From: CAZCYE01 sp964502775
GTDB taxonomy: Bacteria > Actinomycetota > Acidimicrobiia > IMCC26256 > PALSA-555
DNA: 22,081 nucleotides
Assembly (NCBI GenBank): GCA_964502775.1
Contig: CAZCYE010000022.1
Location: forward strand, 1 to 22,081
Direction of reading: 5' to 3'
Shown: positions 19,612 through 22,081 of the stretch, in pieces
Numbering within the stretch: the stretch's first letter is position 1
Layout of the letters: each line of letters opens with the position of its first letter
The notes under the pieces: model-generated
What the model was told of the DNA's origin: nothing
Seen by the model: the letters and a program-made list of their open reading frames with translations, nothing else
Databases searched by the model: none
Position numbers and translations under genes: made by a program

Positions 19612-21018
19612 ATGGACCGCAGGTCGGCAACCGTCATCGGCATCGTGGCCGCGTTCGTGATCGGGCTCGCGGTCACCCTCGTCGCCGTGTCCGGTGACGA
19701 CGACGAGCGCGTCCGGGCCGGATCCGGCACCTCCTCCACCACCGCGCCGACGACCCTCGCGACCTCGACGACCCTCCCGGCTCCGACGACGCTGCCCCCC
19801 CTCCCCACCCTCCCGACGCGCCCGCCCCCGACGGTGATCATCAACCCGCCCTCGACCACGGGCCGGCCCAGCACGACGACGTCGACGCCCGCCCCGCCCC
19901 AGGATCCGGGGATCACACCGACGCGAGTGCGCATCAGCGTGATCGCCGATGACCCCGACGTCGTTCGCGGCGTCCGGGCGTGGGCCTCGGCCGCCAACCG
20001 CCGTGACGGGCTCGCCGGGCGCGAGATCAGGGTTCGGTCCGAGACGGTGGCCTCCGAGGCCGACTACGCCGAGGCCGTGGCTCGCGCCTGCACGGACAGC
20101 TTCGCGGTCGTCGGCTCCGACTCGGCCTTCGACGCCGACATCACCGCCTTCGAGTGCGGAATCCCCGAAGTCGCGACGCGCCTGACGGACGTGGCCCATC
20201 GCCTGCTCCCGACCTCGTACGCCGTCATCCCGGAGCGCACGGGTATCGAGCGCATCGGCGCGTTCCGCTACCTGCTCGACAACGTTGACGGCTGCTGTGC
20301 GGAGTACACGTTGCTGCCGACCGAGGACCCCGAGCGGAGCGCCACCCTCGCATCGGCGGAGGCGGCCAACGCGATCGGCTTCACCACTGCCGGCATGGCC
20401 GATGTGGCGCCCGAGGCGAGCGATGACGACTACGAGGCAGTGGTGCAGGATCTCGTGGCCAATGCCGTGACGTTCGTCCGCTCGGGCCTCGGTCTCGACT
20501 CCACCGTGGCGCTCCGCGTCGCCGCGGCCGCAACGCCGGGCACCGAGACGATTCCCGTGTGGTACTGCGACGACCGCTGCTACGACGACGATCTGGTCGA
20601 ACGCGGTGGAGCGGCCGTCGACGGGCAGTACGTGGACATCGCGGTGAACCCCTTCTCCGACAAGGAAGACGTCCCCGCCATACGGCCCTACATCCGCGCC
20701 GTGCGTCGCGCCGGCCAGCAGCCGTCCGGGCACGGCCTCGAGGCGTACACGGCCGGCTTGCTGTTCGAGGAGGCGGCGCGCACGGTCACCGACGCCCACG
20801 GCGACGACGGCCTCACTCGAGCCCGTCTGCTCGAGACGCTGGCCACCATTCGCGACTTCACCGCCGACGGGATCCTGGGCCCGACCAACGTGGCCGACCG
20901 CGAGCCCAACGGCTGCTTCGCGCTGCTGCGCGTCGAGGACGGCGAGTTCACCCGGGCGTACCCCACCGAGCCCGGCATCCTGGACTGCGCCGAGGGCAAC
21001 CTGCGGTCCGTGGGCTGA
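19612..21018 (+). CDS. Membrane-anchored protein with type I solute-binding (Peripla_BP_6-like) fold
   Basis: Predicted 468-residue extracytoplasmic protein. A signal anchor (about 8-27, VIGIVAAFVIGLAVTLVAVS) has no lipobox Cys, so it is probably an uncleaved or Ala-type signal rather than a lipoprotein. A Thr/Pro/Ser linker (about 38-100) leads to a globular domain. That domain has the layout of branched-chain amino-acid-binding proteins: ITPTRVRISVIADDPDVVRG (101-120), GLAGREIRVR (133-142), ACTDSFAVVGSDSAFDADIT (159-178), AVIPERTG (204-211) and LEAYTAGLLFEEAARTV (376-392). Eight cysteines (160, 182, 228, 229, 319, 323, 435, 459) suggest disulfides. No permease or ATPase gene is nearby, so a sensor or orphan binding role is as likely as transport. 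ATG at 19612 follows GAGGAGGT closely. Confidence 0.75.
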   Translation: MDRRSATVIGIVAAFVIGLAVTLVAVSGDDDERVRAGSGTSSTTAPTTLATSTTLPAPTTLPPLPTLPTRPPPTVIINPPSTTGRPSTTTSTPAPPQDPGITPTRVRISVIADDPDVVRGVRAWASAANRRDGLAGREIRVRSETVASEADYAEAVARACTDSFAVVGSDSAFDADITAFECGIPEVATRLTDVAHRLLPTSYAVIPERTGIERIGAFRYLLDNVDGCCAEYTLLPTEDPERSATLASAEAANAIGFTTAGMADVAPEASDDDYEAVVQDLVANAVTFVRSGLGLDSTVALRVAAAATPGTETIPVWYCDDRCYDDDLVERGGAAVDGQYVDIAVNPFSDKEDVPAIRPYIRAVRRAGQQPSGHGLEAYTAGLLFEEAARTVTDAHGDDGLTRARLLETLATIRDFTADGILGPTNVADREPNGCFALLRVEDGEFTRAYPTEPGILDCAEGNLRSVG

Positions 21019-21022
21019 CAAC

Positions 21023-22081
21023 TCAGCCGCGAGCGCCGAAGGCCACCATCTCCGCGTAGATGCGCAGCACCTTGGCGGAGTAGTTGGGGTCGGTCGCCCA
21101 GTTGCCCCCGCCCATGTCGTTCCACGTCGGAGCCCAGCCCTTGGCGAAGAAGGTGTCGAACTTGCGCGCAGCCCGGACCGGATTGGCGTCGTACCAGTAC
21201 GGCGACGGCGGGTTGCGCAGGTTGGCGGCCCGCGATCCCGCGTCGGCGTAGTTGCGCAGGTGTTGGATCTGCGCTCGCACGCCGTCGCGTGGCGTGGGGA
21301 ACTGTCGACCCGTGGAGCAGCTGTCGCACCACCCCATCCCCGCGTAGTTGTTCCCCGGTGCCGATCTGAATCCGCCCGTCTCGATGATCGCCTGGGCGAA
21401 CGCCACGTCGCCCCGTACGAACTCGGTGTTGCCTTCCTCGACATAGAGGCGAGCGAGCGCGTCGATGGTCGTCCCCGGTGCGAGGCGGGGCTGGTATCCC
21501 TTGGATCGCACGTACGCCGCCATGGTCCCTGCGCTCAGGACCGAGAGCCCCATGAGCGGCTCACCGCCGAGGCGCAGCGCGCCGAGCGCCCGCGCCTGGT
21601 CGAGCGCCGCGTTGGCGGCGCTCACCCGCCGGTCGAGCTCGGCCTGCTGGGCCAACAGCGAGGCCTCGAGCTGCGCAATCGCGGCCCGTTCGGTGTCGAG
21701 TGCGGCCCGCTCCTCCTCGAGCGCTGCCTCCGCGGCTTGTAGCTCATCCGCGGTGTCAGCCAGGGTTCGGGCCGTGAGGTTGTCGGCGCGCCCTGCGGCC
21801 GCGGCCAGCACGCGGCGGCGGCTGCCCTCCAGGGACAGCTCGAAGGAGAACCCGTTGAGGTCGCTGAGCGTGCCCGACGCCGCATAGAGCGCCACCGCGC
21901 GGGCGCGGATGATCGTGCGCAGCTCCTTCACCTCGGCGCGCAGCTCGGGGATCCGGATCTGGAGGTCGGCGACCTCGGCCTCGATCGCGACGATGCGCGC
22001 GTCCACCGCCCCCCGCCGCTCGGCCGTGGCCTCCATCTCCGCGGCGGCGGACCGCGCGGCGGCCTGGGCGCGCTCAAGCTC
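21023..22081 (-). CDS. Coiled-coil glucosaminidase (GH73-like), 5' end outside the window
   Basis: The frame runs open to the right edge, so the N-terminus (and any signal peptide) is missing. 352 residues are visible. The first part is charged coiled coil, continuing from the edge through 22036 to about 21870, with a second helix block at about 21750-21585, as in cell-wall hydrolases with PcsB-like regulatory coils. The catalytic domain (about 21540-21025) is glucosaminidase-like: AYVRSKGYQPRLAPGTTIDA, then FAQAIIETGGFRS with the likely acid Glu at 21380-21382, and NNYAGMGWCDSC. It would cut N-acetylglucosaminyl bonds in peptidoglycan. Two Cys in the last motif may form a disulfide. It converges on the solute-binding gene with only 4 bp between stops. 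Confidence 0.8.
   Translation of the reverse strand, partial: ELERAQAAARSAAAEMEATAERRGAVDARIVAIEAEVADLQIRIPELRAEVKELRTIIRARAVALYAASGTLSDLNGFSFELSLEGSRRRVLAAAAGRADNLTARTLADTADELQAAEAALEEERAALDTERAAIAQLEASLLAQQAELDRRVSAANAALDQARALGALRLGGEPLMGLSVLSAGTMAAYVRSKGYQPRLAPGTTIDALARLYVEEGNTEFVRGDVAFAQAIIETGGFRSAPGNNYAGMGWCDSCSTGRQFPTPRDGVRAQIQHLRNYADAGSRAANLRNPPSPYWYDANPVRAARKFDTFFAKGWAPTWNDMGGGNWATDPNYSAKVLRIYAEMVAFGARG

Noticed and set aside
1..22081. A mobile element, prophage, toxin-antitoxin pair or defence system.
   Set aside because: No transposase, integrase, terminal repeats, nuclease pairs or phage genes were recognised, and base composition looks uniform across the window.

Overview
The window is very GC-rich DNA (well over two thirds G+C by eye) from an actinobacterium. 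Actinobacterial markers are a DUF3040 membrane protein, a MerR regulator of the Rv1828 type, a luciferase-like oxidoreductase of the kind that usually uses F420, a PimB'-like glycosyltransferase, a pyrophosphate-type phosphofructokinase, and many TANNNT -10 elements placed 6-9 nt before a start codon (leaderless genes). The mix of families would suit class Acidimicrobiia, but that placement is inference. No transposase, integrase, CRISPR array, rRNA or tRNA was seen, and the region looks like ordinary chromosome.

Layout: 1-549 is the 3' end of a transglutaminase-like membrane protein (DUF4129). Minus strand 594-1452 holds MerR and DUF3040 genes. Plus strand 1541-2018 holds a 39-residue basic peptide and a small membrane protein, each with its own leaderless promoter. 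Minus strand 2063-4819 is pfk, tesB and a PIG-L deacetylase, diverging from a PH-like gene at 4985-5500. alaC follows on the minus strand (5534-6709). A four-gene minus operon (9448 to 6782) encodes a membrane protein, a small acidic protein, a ROK sugar kinase and an LLM oxidoreductase, and ends at a GC hairpin. A ferredoxin-reductase-like flavoprotein and a PimB-like glycosyltransferase form the next minus operon (11870 to 9483).

At 11918-12084 on the minus strand is a probable small RNA of the 6C class: a TATAAT box, a cluster of palindromes, two hairpins with C-rich loops and a terminator T-run. Beyond it are a PuuD-like membrane protein (minus), a secreted LysM protein (plus), a HisN/IMPase-type phosphatase (minus), and a Ppx/GppA-HD phosphatase with a small membrane protein (plus). 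The window ends with a minus operon of ferredoxin, Nudix hydrolase and secreted TAP-like peptidase, a membrane-anchored type I solute-binding-fold protein (plus), and a coiled-coil GH73 glucosaminidase that runs off the right edge (minus).

The genes cover central metabolism (phosphofructokinase, sugar kinase, aminotransferase), acyl-CoA and redox chemistry, polyphosphate or alarmone turnover, and cell-envelope building and remodelling. I found no defence island or clearly new multi-gene system. The most interesting signals are regulatory: the 6C-like RNA, the shared leaderless promoter pattern, and short tandem repeats mostly in three copies, two of them upstream of genes with near-helical 10-bp spacing.
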